Source: Bacteroidales bacterium
GTDB lineage: Bacteria > Bacteroidota > Bacteroidia > Bacteroidales > UBA932
Assembly (NCBI GenBank): GCA_017630155.1
Contig: JAGBVU010000009.1
Location: 1-57,561 of the forward strand
Direction: 5' to 3'
DNA: 57,561 bases
Below, piece after piece: positions 9,239-18,871 of the stretch (position 1 is its first letter; the number at the start of each line of letters is the position of its first letter). The position numbers and the translations under genes were made by a program. The notes under the pieces were generated by a model. The model was not told where the DNA came from and ran no database searches. It saw only the letters and a program-made list of their open reading frames with translations.

Positions 9239-10407
9239 ACAACAATAGCGTTAGTAGATAAACTGGTTATATCCTCAATTACGCCTGTTATCACTATGTC
9301 ATACTCTCCAGCCTCAGTATAAGTGTGCGTAACCTCTTTGTCGGTACCAGAAACATTGTAGGTGTGGGTACCATCACCCCAGTAGATATTGAGCAGCTTA
9401 GAGCTTGTTACCTTGATCTGGGCTGTTGTGTTTGCAGTCGTTCCGATATGCCTTAACACCTTTTTCACTGGCTCATCCTCTACCAGCTTGATCTTGAACT
9501 TACCCACCATCAGATCACGATCATACTTACCCCACTGCTTCTGAGGATCCGCATCATCCAGCAGCTCCACCTCGTACACAAGCGGTTTGGTGGTACCAGA
9601 ATACTCCACTTTCAAACGGTGGTTTCCCTCTTTGTCAAACTGACTAAAGAACAGATTTACCCACTCCACATAAGCAGATCTGCTGGAAGCCTCTATAAAG
9701 CAATCAAGCTCTATTGTACGCTCCTTATAGCGTGGGCGTTTCTTATCCCTCACAGTGCCGTGGTAGCTATCCCATTCAACCTGTAGAGCCTCCTTTCGTG
9801 CAAGCCTACCAACCAAGCCAGCACTTTCAGAAACATACACGCCAAACTCCTTGAAATTCCTGCCATCTATGTAGTATTCTACATCCGATTCCTTTTGCAT
9901 CTGGAAAATCTCTTTGGCAGTCTTTTCCACATTGTATAGCTTCACCTCATCAATGAGGGCTGTACATCCATCCAAGTTAGGATCATTCAGTGAGAATCCC
10001 ACAGGCTGCTCAGCCATTACGCCAGTGTACACCTTGTTATGGTTGAGATACACAGTGAATGCCTTTCCGACCTTGACAAAAGCCAGGAAAATCCACTCTC
10101 CAGGTACCACATCCAGCCACTGCTCCAGGTACTGATCTACACCAGGTAAACTTAGGAGCCAGCCCAGCTTTTTGTGTGAGGGCTTAACATACATGGTGAG
10201 CGTAAATGTAGAGCTTAGCGGTAAGCTCTTAGCTGTTATACACTCTCCTGTACCATTCAGAGCCAGAGATTTGCCCTGCTGGGCATCCCTTGAAAAGCTG
10301 GCACCCTCAGAAAGCGTGGCATCTGATCTACTTTGTGAATAATCATACGCCTTATCGCCATCAGGATCATCAAAGGGCAGATATAAGATTAAATTTTTGT
10401 CTATCAT
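9220..10407 (-). CDS. Distal tail (Dit-like) protein with LamG and PKD-like domains
   Basis: The start is set at the ATG 10407-10405 (MIDKNLILYLPFDD), just after the stop of the upstream gene; a longer reading would overlap that gene. Residues 1-170 form a LamG-like fold containing PVGFSL, close in wording to the LamG of the next gene. Residues about 185-325 (FGVYVSESAG, KERTIELDCFIE, YEVELLDD) resemble the core of siphovirus distal tail proteins. The end (about 330-395, IYWGDGTHTYN and HTYTEAGEYDIVI) is a PKD-like beta sandwich. It links the tail tube to the tip and carries extra glycan-binding surfaces. Confidence 0.75.
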   Translation of the reverse strand: MIDKNLILYLPFDDPDGDKAYDYSQSRSDATLSEGASFSRDAQQGKSLALNGTGECITAKSLPLSSTFTLTMYVKPSHKKLGWLLSLPGVDQYLEQWLDVVPGEWIFLAFVKVGKAFTVYLNHNKVYTGVMAEQPVGFSLNDPNLDGCTALIDEVKLYNVEKTAKEIFQMQKESDVEYYIDGRNFKEFGVYVSESAGLVGRLARKEALQVEWDSYHGTVRDKKRPRYKERTIELDCFIEASSRSAYVEWVNLFFSQFDKEGNHRLKVEYSGTTKPLVYEVELLDDADPQKQWGKYDRDLMVGKFKIKLVEDEPVKKVLRHIGTTANTTAQIKVTSSKLLNIYWGDGTHTYNVSGTDKEVTHTYTEAGEYDIVITGVIEDITSLSTNAIVVWDLLK

Positions 10408-10409
10408 AC

Positions 10410-10919
10410 TCAATAAGTTTTTTTGTTTTTGAATACTACTTTGATACCGACACCAGAGCACTCTACTCTGGCATCACCGTACTTATTCACTAATACCCTG
10501 GCATTAGTGCCAGCCACAGCCAACACCAGGTTTGCGTTATCAAATACATCTACAGTGAGGTGAGCATTTCCGTACACCTTGATAGTTGCATCGGAATTGT
10601 GGCGTATGTAAGCACGACACACAGAGTAACCGCTATAGGAGAGCGTTCCTTTGCAGTCCCCCTGGAGCACAACATCTGGCACATTCCTCAGATCCAGCTC
10701 CTGCTCATCTACAAATACTCCGTATGGCTCACATTTGCCTTTGAAATTCTCCCTGATAAAGTCCAGTGTGGGGTAGTCGTTCTTTATGCAGAAATCAATA
10801 CCACGCACATAGAGATCCACCAGGCGTTTCATACTCACACCATCCCTGAGCTTGTTTTGCCAGGGCTGGCATAGCCCTTTCGCTATGCCATCCTGTTTAA
10901 GTTGTTGTACCAGTTCCAT
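10410..10919 (-). CDS. Tail-associated protein with beta-solenoid-like C-terminus
   Basis: A 169-residue protein; the ATG at 10919-10917 lies right after the tape-measure stop, so the longer upstream start is not needed. The C-terminal half repeats short strands ending in Gly, Asn or Asp (SDATIKVYGNAHLTVDVFDN), which fits a small beta-helix. Between the tape measure and the distal tail gene it is probably part of tail-tip assembly. The exact role is not known. Confidence 0.65.
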   Translation of the reverse strand: MELVQQLKQDGIAKGLCQPWQNKLRDGVSMKRLVDLYVRGIDFCIKNDYPTLDFIRENFKGKCEPYGVFVDEQELDLRNVPDVVLQGDCKGTLSYSGYSVCRAYIRHNSDATIKVYGNAHLTVDVFDNANLVLAVAGTNARVLVNKYGDARVECSGVGIKVVFKNKKTY

Positions 10920-10920
10920 A

Positions 10921-13900
10921 TTATGAGATTCCTTGTGATAGCAAAGAGCTATCCTTGTTTTCAATCCTTTTCAAAGTCGCTTTGATCTCCGACAATTCAG
11001 AGGCAGAAGCCCTGGTGTTGGCAGCGATCTCTGCCTGATAGATAAGCTGGTTACGCATTATCACTGTCTGATCGCTCTGGTTGATTACTATAGCGTTCAT
11101 TCTACCAGCAATCGCACCGCCTGTTTCCTCACTCATTGAGCGTACAGCTCCAGTTAACGGATCCTCGCTATCCTCCTCCTTATCATCACGCATCCATTTC
11201 TCATTTTTGGAGAGGTAATTATCAGAAATCTCCTCCATATCCTCCTCCATCTGCTCCAGCATACGCTCCTCAGCCTCGGAAATAACGCCATCCTCCATAG
11301 CTGTAGCCAGGTAAGTCATAAACTTTTCTACTTCTGGTTTCAGCTTGTTTTTAAGCTGCTCAATGATAGCGGTACGGATCATATTCTTAACTGAGTTTGC
11401 AGACTTACCAGCAGCCGTTTCTCCAGCAGCCCAGGCATCAGCATAGGCAGCAGAGAGATCATCAATCGCACTCATAATATCGGTACCATTGATAGCATCA
11501 ATGATATTGTATTTGGTGTTCTCAGCGATCTGCTTTTCGTTATCTGCTATTTGCTGCTCCCATTCCTTGATACGATCCCAGTCGGTATCTTTCTTATCCT
11601 TTTCAGCCTGGATCTGCTGTCTGATCTTCTCATTCTGCTGCTCCAGGTTTTCATTCTGCTGCTCCAGCATTGAAGCCTTATCAGTGGAGTAGGCTCTACC
11701 TATGGCATCGCCCAGATCATCGTAAGCACTTGCAAGCTGATCCACTTGCTCCTGGAGTTTCTTAATCTGTTTCTCCTTACGAGCATCGTGCATTTTGTTG
11801 AAAGCAGTAATCACAGAGGTAATACCACCGATCACAGAGGTAATACCACCAATGAGATCACCAGACATGATTTTGCCCACACCCATTGCAGTCTCTCCAG
11901 CTCCAGCCAGTGCATCAGTAACACCGCCTATGGTATCAGCCAGATCTCCTGCTCCAAAGCTGGAAGCCAGTGAAGCCATAGAATCACCTACAGCACCTAC
12001 AACCTGGTTAATGGATTGTATGCTGGCTGTCATCTGCTGGGCAGAGGTCTTAACCTGTTTCTCCAGTGCTGTTATCTGCTCAGGTGAAAGGTTATCCTGT
12101 TCTGCTCTTTTCAGCTTCTTACAAGCCTTGATATAGCTATCAAAGGCACTGCCTAAAGCCCTGAAAGGATTAAGCTCTACCACCTTTTCCTTTGCCTTGT
12201 TAAGGCTATCCATGAGAGCCTGATAATCCACTGGAGATAGTTTCAGATCAGCACTCGCCATTGCATTCTCAATGCTGGTTATCAGCTTCTGAATCTCTCC
12301 AGCAGTGAGGCTATCCAAGTTCTGGAACAGGTTTTTCCAGTCGGTTGAAGCCTGGAGCTGTTCTGCATTGATAGCAGAGAGGGCATCAGCCTCACCCTTG
12401 TTAATACGAGCCAGCAGCTCCGCATTATTCTGGGCTACATCTGTGAGCCTCATAGCAGCATAATTGGCTACTATCTCGCTCTTTTTCTCCTCATAGCTCT
12501 TAAAGTCATTGAGTACAGCCTGGTTGAGTTCCTGCTGGGCTTCACGCTCCATTGTGTCAAGCTGATTCTGAGCCTCCAGGGTTTCATCTGCACCCAGCTT
12601 AAACTTACCATTCGCCAGATCATCCTTAGCCTTAGCAATCGCCTCAATCTTTGCTGCCAGCGTTGCAGCCTGTCCTACAGACTGGCTCACGCTCTCATTG
12701 AAAAGATCCATAGCAGAGCGTACTCCGTTGATCTCATCCCTCTGGATATTGAGAGAGAATAGATTTTCCTGATCGCCAGCAGAGAAAGAGCCTGGATCCT
12801 GAGCCTTTTTCTGTTCCAGCTTAGCGATCTCCTGATCTATCCACTGAGAGTATGAAGCACCGCCTTTCAGCAGATCCTCAAACTGCTTGTTAGCTACATC
12901 TGCACCCATAGCCTTAACCCATCGGAAATAGAGCTGATACTGCTCTTTCCTGTAGGAAATCTCCTCATCAAACAGATCGGTGTTCGCCTTTTCGTAACTC
13001 TGATCCTCCAGATTACGCCTTTCCTGGAATCCAGCTTTCTCAGTGGCAGACAAACCGCCCTTACCTGCCTTTTTCCTGGCTTCTGCCAGCTCTTTCTCCT
13101 CCTTATCAATCTGAGCCAGGTTGAGCTTATGCTGGAGGTCTAAAGTGGCTTTACGCTTAGCATAGCCCTCATCCATCACAGCTATACGATCCTCCTCCAG
13201 TTTTCGATCTGCTTCAAGCTGTTTTTGTGAAAGCTCCTTTCTGGCATTAGCGATATTGTTTGCACCACCTCCTCCAGTAGTCTTTGGCAGCTTGCCCTCC
13301 AGTGTTTGAATATCCTTTGTCAGTTCCTTATATCTGGCACTGTTTATCTCCACATTGGAACGCTCATCCTTGAGCTGCTTTATTCTGGCATTGATACCAG
13401 CCTCTGTGTTAAGGTTGGAGGTTTTTGTATCTATAGCCGTGTTGATCTGCCCAAGCAGTGATAAAAGCTCTGTCAGCTTGCTTGTGTCGGTATCTACCTT
13501 GACTTTCTTTGCGTTGATAGTATCTATCTCTGTCTGGGTTTCCTTTGCCTTTTTATCCAGCTCCTCAAACGACATAGAAACATAATCTACACTCTGAGTT
13601 ACAGGGGTTGTGTCCTGTGGGGCAAAGAAAGCCGATAGCTGCTGATTTACCTTGTTAATTTCATCCTGAGCAGTCTTTGAGGAGTTTACGACATCGGTAA
13701 GATATGTTTTCAGGCTGCTGTTAAAAGCATTCATTTCTTTATCAGTAGCCCCTGTTGCAGTCTGTACAAGCCCAGTGATCCTACTTAGAGCCTGATTGAA
13801 TGCCTGGGTGTAGGCATCGCCTGTAAGTTCTTTCAGATCATTAGCCGATTGTATCGCCTCAGCCTCCACAGCATCCCATACAGCAGCACTCGCATCCTGA

Positions 13901-16128
13901 ATACTTTTGCTATCATTGTAAACAGAATATGCTCCTACGCTTGGAGAGTACACAGTGTGTGAATAATACTCAGCATCCTCAGCAGCTTCTTTCAGATCTT
14001 CAAGAGCATCAGTTTGGGCTTTTTGAGCCTTTTGCAAAGCCTGTTCTGTGTACTTAGCCTTGATCTTTTCTGCTGTGGTGTTCTGGATAGCTGTAGTAAG
14101 CTCCTCATATTTCGCTTTCTGTTCTGCCAGTGTAGCATTCTCATCCAGGAGCGTTTTGTTATACTCCTTACAGATCGCATTCACTTTCTCTATAGCATCC
14201 TTGTGGGTTTTGGTACCACGCTCACTATTTTGCATTACGGCAAAAAGCAGCTCCAGGCTATCAATCTCTTTTCTGGTTGTTTCCTGGAAATCACCCATTG
14301 CATCTGTAGCCTCCTCCTCTTTGCTCCTAAACAATGTAAGAACGCTTACCAGGGCACCAACAAGCCCCAGGATCCAGCCGATAGGGTTACTCATCATTGA
14401 AGCCCAAAGAGCTTTCATAGCCAGAGTAGCCTTTGTGGTGATCGCTGTTAGAATTGAGGTACCAGCAGCATTAGCAGCCTTAGCTGTTGTGTCTGCTGAT
14501 GTAGCTACTGTAGATTGTCTGGTAGCAGCAGCCTCCAGAGCCTTTTTCTTAGCAAAGAAATCGGTTTGAGCAGCCAGGGCAGCCTTACGAGCCAGAGCCT
14601 GGTTATCCTGGGCAGCTTCCAGCTTTTTCTCAGCAGCAGCCACCAGGTGAGCCTGTCCTGATTGCTTAGCCCAGTACACCTCATATCTGGCAGCCTCGGT
14701 TGCTTGCATTGAAGCGATAGCACCCTGTTTGGCAGCTTCCACTTTGGCAGCAGCAGCACTTACCTCCGCACGCATAGAATTGAGTGTAGCAGCCTGGTTT
14801 TGTGTTTTGGCAGCCACCTCCTGAGCCAGGGCAGCACGATATACCGCACTCTTAGCCGAAAGATCTGTTTTGCTCAGAGCCTCCCTTTGCTCTACAGTGA
14901 GCACACCCATAGCCACCGCCTCATAATTTGCACTGGAGGCAGTGAGATTCAGGTTAGATAGGTATTCCTGCTGTTGAGCTGTTAGGAGCTGCTGAATGGT
15001 TGCTATCCTGAGCTTCTTAACCAGGTTAGCGTGCTCCTCTGCTGTGAGCTTCTGCTGGAGGGCAGCAGTGTGAGCTTTCTCTGCTGCTGTCATTAGCTGT
15101 GTCTGCCTTGCAGTCTGACCTGTCAAATTGGCATCCAGCTTCATCAGAGCGATCTTAGCCTGGCGTGCTGTGTTATCCAGGAGAGCAACACCTGTGTAGC
15201 CCTTAGTAGCAAGTGTATTCAATACGATAGCTGCTTTGTAGCTACCATACGCAATAGTAATCGCCTTAACGATTCTCAGTACATCCTCAAAGTGTTCTAC
15301 GAGGTATGTAGCACCAGAAATGGAATCAGCAAACAGATCCTGATTGTCGGTACCCAGCTTATTGAGAGCACTATCCCAGGCATCACCCAGGTTAGCAATC
15401 ATACCAGGCAGCGACTTTGATTGTTTCTCCATTAGGTTGTAGTACATACCTGTAGAGCTGGTGAGATTCTGGAACACCTTTTCTACCTCAGCAAAACCTA
15501 CCTTACCCTCAGAAACAAGCCCTGCCACCTGATCCTTGTTTACTTTCAGGATCTTTGCAAGCTCCTCATAGATAGGAATACCACGACCAGCAAACTGCCT
15601 AATATCCATTGCATAGGCTCTGCCCTGTGTTCTCAGTGTACCATACAGGTAGGCGATCTCTCCCAGAGGAGCACCCACACCAGAGGCAACATTACCGAGC
15701 ATCACAAGCTCATCTACCACATTATCTACAGTGGAGCCGTAAGCCATCATCTGCTTAGCAGAATTGGCGATACCCTGTAAATCAAAAGGAGTTTTGGCAG
15801 CCGTTACCACCAGCTCATCCATAAGCTGCTTTGCTTTGGAATCACTTTTCAGCATAGTGCCAAAAGCTATTTCCAACTGCTGGAACTCACCTCTGGTTTG
15901 CACTATACTCTGTAACAGGCTGCTCATTCCCTGACCTACCAGGTAGGAAACTATATATCTGGCTCCATTCTGAGCAAACTGCTGGATAGATTGATCCATC
16001 TGGGCAGCTTCCGACACCGTTGTAGTGGAAACTTGCCTTATGTGCCTCTCCATCGCCTGAGCTGACACATTGAAATCATCTATATCCAGGGTAGCCTTGA
16101 AGCCTAAAGCACCGTTCAGATTTTCCAT
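10921..16128 (-). CDS. Tail tape measure protein
   Basis: At 1735 residues this is the second longest gene product and sits after the tail chaperones, as tape measures do. The N-terminal 220 residues carry the conserved tape-measure segment with TPFDLQGIANSAKQMMAYG and RQFAGRGIPIYEELA (about residues 112-215). The middle has long Ala, Lys and Glu-rich coiled coils; hydrophobic stretches occur near 570-600 (MSNPIGWILGLVGALVSVL) and 1400-1450 and may insert into the host membrane during DNA entry. It sets tail length: about 1735 residues at roughly 1.5 A each suggests a tail of around 250 nm. Confidence 0.95.
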   Translation of the reverse strand: MENLNGALGFKATLDIDDFNVSAQAMERHIRQVSTTTVSEAAQMDQSIQQFAQNGARYIVSYLVGQGMSSLLQSIVQTRGEFQQLEIAFGTMLKSDSKAKQLMDELVVTAAKTPFDLQGIANSAKQMMAYGSTVDNVVDELVMLGNVASGVGAPLGEIAYLYGTLRTQGRAYAMDIRQFAGRGIPIYEELAKILKVNKDQVAGLVSEGKVGFAEVEKVFQNLTSSTGMYYNLMEKQSKSLPGMIANLGDAWDSALNKLGTDNQDLFADSISGATYLVEHFEDVLRIVKAITIAYGSYKAAIVLNTLATKGYTGVALLDNTARQAKIALMKLDANLTGQTARQTQLMTAAEKAHTAALQQKLTAEEHANLVKKLRIATIQQLLTAQQQEYLSNLNLTASSANYEAVAMGVLTVEQREALSKTDLSAKSAVYRAALAQEVAAKTQNQAATLNSMRAEVSAAAAKVEAAKQGAIASMQATEAARYEVYWAKQSGQAHLVAAAEKKLEAAQDNQALARKAALAAQTDFFAKKKALEAAATRQSTVATSADTTAKAANAAGTSILTAITTKATLAMKALWASMMSNPIGWILGLVGALVSVLTLFRSKEEEATDAMGDFQETTRKEIDSLELLFAVMQNSERGTKTHKDAIEKVNAICKEYNKTLLDENATLAEQKAKYEELTTAIQNTTAEKIKAKYTEQALQKAQKAQTDALEDLKEAAEDAEYYSHTVYSPSVGAYSVYNDSKSIQDASAAVWDAVEAEAIQSANDLKELTGDAYTQAFNQALSRITGLVQTATGATDKEMNAFNSSLKTYLTDVVNSSKTAQDEINKVNQQLSAFFAPQDTTPVTQSVDYVSMSFEELDKKAKETQTEIDTINAKKVKVDTDTSKLTELLSLLGQINTAIDTKTSNLNTEAGINARIKQLKDERSNVEINSARYKELTKDIQTLEGKLPKTTGGGGANNIANARKELSQKQLEADRKLEEDRIAVMDEGYAKRKATLDLQHKLNLAQIDKEEKELAEARKKAGKGGLSATEKAGFQERRNLEDQSYEKANTDLFDEEISYRKEQYQLYFRWVKAMGADVANKQFEDLLKGGASYSQWIDQEIAKLEQKKAQDPGSFSAGDQENLFSLNIQRDEINGVRSAMDLFNESVSQSVGQAATLAAKIEAIAKAKDDLANGKFKLGADETLEAQNQLDTMEREAQQELNQAVLNDFKSYEEKKSEIVANYAAMRLTDVAQNNAELLARINKGEADALSAINAEQLQASTDWKNLFQNLDSLTAGEIQKLITSIENAMASADLKLSPVDYQALMDSLNKAKEKVVELNPFRALGSAFDSYIKACKKLKRAEQDNLSPEQITALEKQVKTSAQQMTASIQSINQVVGAVGDSMASLASSFGAGDLADTIGGVTDALAGAGETAMGVGKIMSGDLIGGITSVIGGITSVITAFNKMHDARKEKQIKKLQEQVDQLASAYDDLGDAIGRAYSTDKASMLEQQNENLEQQNEKIRQQIQAEKDKKDTDWDRIKEWEQQIADNEKQIAENTKYNIIDAINGTDIMSAIDDLSAAYADAWAAGETAAGKSANSVKNMIRTAIIEQLKNKLKPEVEKFMTYLATAMEDGVISEAEERMLEQMEEDMEEISDNYLSKNEKWMRDDKEEDSEDPLTGAVRSMSEETGGAIAGRMNAIVINQSDQTVIMRNQLIYQAEIAANTRASASELSEIKATLKRIENKDSSLLSQGIS

Positions 16129-16129
16129 A

Positions 16130-16381
16130 TTAAATTAAACCTTTGATATAGTTTTTAATATCTTCTTTTGTTTTCAGCTCTCTGTGTTCAACTTTACCAC
16201 CTCCAGCCTCATCCGATCCTGATTCTCCGTTGTTCTCAGTATCAAGATCCTTAATCCTGACAGCATCCGCAACCATAAGCTGTACATTCAGCCAGGAAAT
16301 ACCCCAGAGCAGATAATCGTAAGTCCATCCAAAATTTTTGCATAGCTCTCCACGACTACCCCAGGGGCTATTTAGCCCCAT
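16130..16381 (-). CDS. Tail assembly chaperone, downstream partner
   Basis: An 83-residue protein directly before the tape measure, in the position of the lambda G-T or gp14-like second chaperone. Its start codon overlaps the stop of the 220-residue chaperone by one base (TAATG). A hairpin covers the first codons (16364-16379). The sequence CKNFGWTYDYLLWGISW is the kind of short hydrophobic region seen in these partners. Here coupling by TAATG reinitiation, rather than a programmed frameshift, appears to link the two products. Confidence 0.65.
   Translation of the reverse strand: MGLNSPWGSRGELCKNFGWTYDYLLWGISWLNVQLMVADAVRIKDLDTENNGESGSDEAGGGKVEHRELKTKEDIKNYIKGLI
16364..16379 (-). promoter_or_regulatory. 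Hairpin at the start codon of the second tail chaperone
   Basis: GGGGCTATTTAGCCCC is an inverted repeat with 6-7 bp arms. On the mRNA it begins with the G of the AUG and occupies the next five codons, so it could hold the start site closed except when ribosomes arrive from the upstream gene. Confidence 0.55.
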
Positions 16382-17043
16382 TACTCTATCAGATCTGCTC
16401 CGTTTTCTTTCTGTTTCGGTTTCGTGTTCACTCCGATCTCCCTGATTGATCTGATAGAGGAGGTAAAACCCCCAGCATTCATCATCTGGCTTATGATAGC
16501 AGCCAGGCGTTGCAACTTAGCTACAGTAAGGTGTTCAATGAAAAATGCTTTCAGCTCCTTAACCTCCTTTGCGAGAGGGTTTGCTATGGTTGGATTATTG
16601 AGGACTGCAACAGCAGCGATCTCTGCCATAACAGGTATATACTTAAAGAGCTTTTTGCTCTCCTGGATCGGCTGATCCTGGATCGCTTGCTCATCATATT
16701 CAATCTGGATATAAAGTTTCCTGAGGGCATCAATGGTACCCAGGTACAAAGGCTTGATATGGAAATTACGCATATACACCTTTACCAACTTACCCAGGTT
16801 TGCATCTGGTACCTCAGAAAGGGAAACATCCCAGTTTTTAGGCAGTCTGCGATCTCTCCACACCTTGACATGGTTAGGGAAATGCTTATTCCACCACACG
16901 ATCCTCTTAGGAGGATTTACTGGGTTAATCTTTAGGGGCACTGAGAATTTGGCACCCATATCTAACAGAGCCTGGATCGCTTTCTCCTCTATCTCCAGTT
17001 GCTCCTCTCTGGTGAGATCTCTATTATTTTGTTCCTCTGACAT
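16381..17043 (-). CDS. Tail assembly chaperone
   Basis: A 220-residue soluble, largely helical protein located between the tail tube gene and the tape measure, the standard place for the first tail assembly chaperone that coats the tape measure. The C-terminal half (VAKLQRLAAIISQMMNAGG) is helical. No enzymatic motif is seen. It follows a strong hairpin terminator, so it is probably made in smaller amounts than the tube protein. Confidence 0.65.
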   Translation of the reverse strand: MSEEQNNRDLTREEQLEIEEKAIQALLDMGAKFSVPLKINPVNPPKRIVWWNKHFPNHVKVWRDRRLPKNWDVSLSEVPDANLGKLVKVYMRNFHIKPLYLGTIDALRKLYIQIEYDEQAIQDQPIQESKKLFKYIPVMAEIAAVAVLNNPTIANPLAKEVKELKAFFIEHLTVAKLQRLAAIISQMMNAGGFTSSIRSIREIGVNTKPKQKENGADLIE

Positions 17044-17060
17044 ATACTTTCTAATTGAAA

Positions 17061-17096
17061 GAAAGCCCCCTACCTGTATAGGGATAGGAGGCTTTC
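17061..17096 (-). terminator. Intra-operon terminator after tail tube gene
   Basis: Inverted repeat with 12-bp arms (17061-17072 and 17085-17096, one G-T pair) followed leftward by a T-rich stretch. It lies between the abundant tail tube gene and the chaperone gene and probably reduces read-through. Confidence 0.75.
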
Positions 17097-17116
17097 CTGG
17101 TTAATCGGATAGCTGG

Positions 17117-17632
17117 TTACGCTTTGGTAGGATCTTCCATACCCTCATCTGCTTCAAGCTCAGCCTGGAACTCTATTTTCATCGGCACAAGGCAGATTCC
17201 CTTAGAGTTGTAGTTGATCTCAAACTTAGGAATGATTCTGGTTGTAGGACAACCAATAAACAAACCCTCCTCTGGCATGATCCACAAAGCCCACTCCTTA
17301 TAAGGGAGCTTCTTAGGTCGCTTCCACTTGCGTTTGCCATCACCACCCTTGTTGTCAATCTCGCCACCAAAGTAACGAGCCATCAGCTCAAGATCAGGAT
17401 CCATCAAAGAAAGCTCTACAGTGGTATCGGTTTCACCTACCATAGTGATCTTCTTCTTGCTGGTTTCAGACTTGTGGGTAGTGGTTTCAGGATCACTATC
17501 TTTGAGTGTACAGGTTTCCTGGTACACATCGCCAAGATCCAGCCAAGCCTCACCATTGCCAGGCATAGTACCATCAGCAAGAGCCTCAGCCACATAGATC
17601 TTTTTCAAACCCATTGTTGATAAAATTGGCAT
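17117..17632 (-). CDS. Major tail tube protein
   Basis: A 171-residue protein with an acidic, beta-strand-rich pattern (TTVELSLMDPDLELMARYFGG, KFEINYNSKG), fitting siphovirus tail tube subunits in size and in position between the tail terminator and the tail chaperones. A terminator directly downstream matches the need for high expression. Starts at residue 1 or at the internal Met 7 are both possible. Confidence 0.75.
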   Translation of the reverse strand: MPILSTMGLKKIYVAEALADGTMPGNGEAWLDLGDVYQETCTLKDSDPETTTHKSETSKKKITMVGETDTTVELSLMDPDLELMARYFGGEIDNKGGDGKRKWKRPKKLPYKEWALWIMPEEGLFIGCPTTRIIPKFEINYNSKGICLVPMKIEFQAELEADEGMEDPTKA

Positions 17633-17655
17633 AGTCTTAATTTTTTTATTGTTTG

Positions 17656-18075
17656 TTACTTATTTCTTACTGTTAGCTCCAGAGCCAGGGAAACAAAGTG
17701 CTCATCGTGGTTTTGCTCCTTGATCGGAGGGTTAAGCCTACCTACATTCCAGTTGTAGCCTTTGCCCACCTCATAATGGTTTTGCAGTACCTCTATAACC
17801 TTTGCCCTGATCTCTATAAGCCTCGGAAAATTGATCCTGTGTACAGATTTGCCTTTGCCCATCGGCTTAGGAATATCAGGCACATGGATATTTATGTTTA
17901 TCTGTCCGAATCGTACAGATCCCTCGCCATCTATGGTGTGGGGCACTATGATAACATCCTCTTTGGTATAGTCGTTTCTCTCATAGTCAATCACACCAGA
18001 GATCATTGTGCTTACCTCGCTCTCCTGGAGCATCTGGTAAACCCTGGTTGCTATTTCCTCCGTTGTCAGCATCAT
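17656..18075 (-). CDS. Tail terminator or completion protein
   Basis: A 139-residue alpha-beta protein beginning MMLTTEEIATRVYQML. Position just upstream of the tail tube gene and size match tail terminator proteins that cap the tube and join it to the neck. The start overlaps the end of the gp10-like gene by 4 bases (ATGA type). The assignment rests on gene order more than on motif. Confidence 0.6.
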   Translation of the reverse strand: MMLTTEEIATRVYQMLQESEVSTMISGVIDYERNDYTKEDVIIVPHTIDGEGSVRFGQININIHVPDIPKPMGKGKSVHRINFPRLIEIRAKVIEVLQNHYEVGKGYNWNVGRLNPPIKEQNHDEHFVSLALELTVRNK

Positions 18076-18542
18076 AGTACATTTCCAAATAATTCATTTG
18101 CCTTACCTTTCGCTTTCGCCATCAGCTTATTCATGGCAGCAGGAAAATCCTTTTTGGCTTTCAGCTCAGCAGGGAGTATCACATTATACCCTTTAGCCTC
18201 CACATAGGCAGCGTAACTCATTCCAGCTACTATAATGAGGGAGAATGCAGAACTACACTCATTAGCCATTTTCATAGCCGTTTGTAGTGCAGAATCAGCA
18301 CCGATTCCTGGCTGGTTTGTCGCACTATAGTAAACTATCTCTTTGTTACGCACCACCGCATAGCCTATAGAGTTTGTGAGGTTGCCTGTCTGATCGGTGT
18401 AGGTGTGGTTATCTCTGGCATACTTAGCAAGCTCCTCTCCCAGATATTTCAGGAGAAACAGGATAGCTTTCTCCAGGTTTTCCTGGAACGCCTGTACCTG
18501 AGCAGCTACCACTCCATTACCAAACATCGGCTTTACCCCCAT
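18072..18542 (-). CDS. Neck protein, HK97 gp10-like
   Basis: A 156-residue protein with the pattern of HK97 gp10-like minor structural proteins: an N-terminal helix, then TDQTGNLTNSIGY, a central strand pair, and YAAYVEAKGYNV followed by a basic helical end. It sits between head-closure and tail-terminator genes. It would act at the head-tail interface. Confidence 0.7.
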   Translation of the reverse strand: MGVKPMFGNGVVAAQVQAFQENLEKAILFLLKYLGEELAKYARDNHTYTDQTGNLTNSIGYAVVRNKEIVYYSATNQPGIGADSALQTAMKMANECSSAFSLIIVAGMSYAAYVEAKGYNVILPAELKAKKDFPAAMNKLMAKAKGKANELFGNVL

Positions 18543-18871
18543 ACCTCAATGTATTTCCTGTTAAGATCATCCACGCCCTGGATAGTGAACTCATCCGTAA
18601 CGCCATTCTCAGAAACTACTTGAATCTGGGCACCCACAACCAGCTCACCCTTGAAATGCTTTGGTATAAACACATCGTAAGTGTAGGCGTGCATCTGCCC
18701 ATCCTCTCCCAGTATCTGCCTGGCTGGAATACTCTTTTCTATCTGACACTCACACCCTGGGATCCATTCAGGGGTACCAGCAGCAGAGTAAAACCCTGTT
18801 GCTGGATCCCTTTGGGATTCCTGAATAGTAGTGTAGTTGAAAGTACCGTTGTTCCTACCCATAGCTACCAC
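18533..18871 (-). CDS. Head closure (stopper) protein
   Basis: A 112-residue beta-rich protein. The phrases IPGCECQIEKSIPARQILGEDGQ and YDVFIPKHFKGELVVGAQIQV have the form of SPP1 gp16-like stoppers, and the order connector, stopper, gp10, terminator is kept. A start at 18871 or at Met 4 (18862) is possible; the first overlaps the connector stop. Function is assigned from size and order. Confidence 0.6.
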   Translation of the reverse strand: MVAMGRNNGTFNYTTIQESQRDPATGFYSAAGTPEWIPGCECQIEKSIPARQILGEDGQMHAYTYDVFIPKHFKGELVVGAQIQVVSENGVTDEFTIQGVDDLNRKYIEVWG

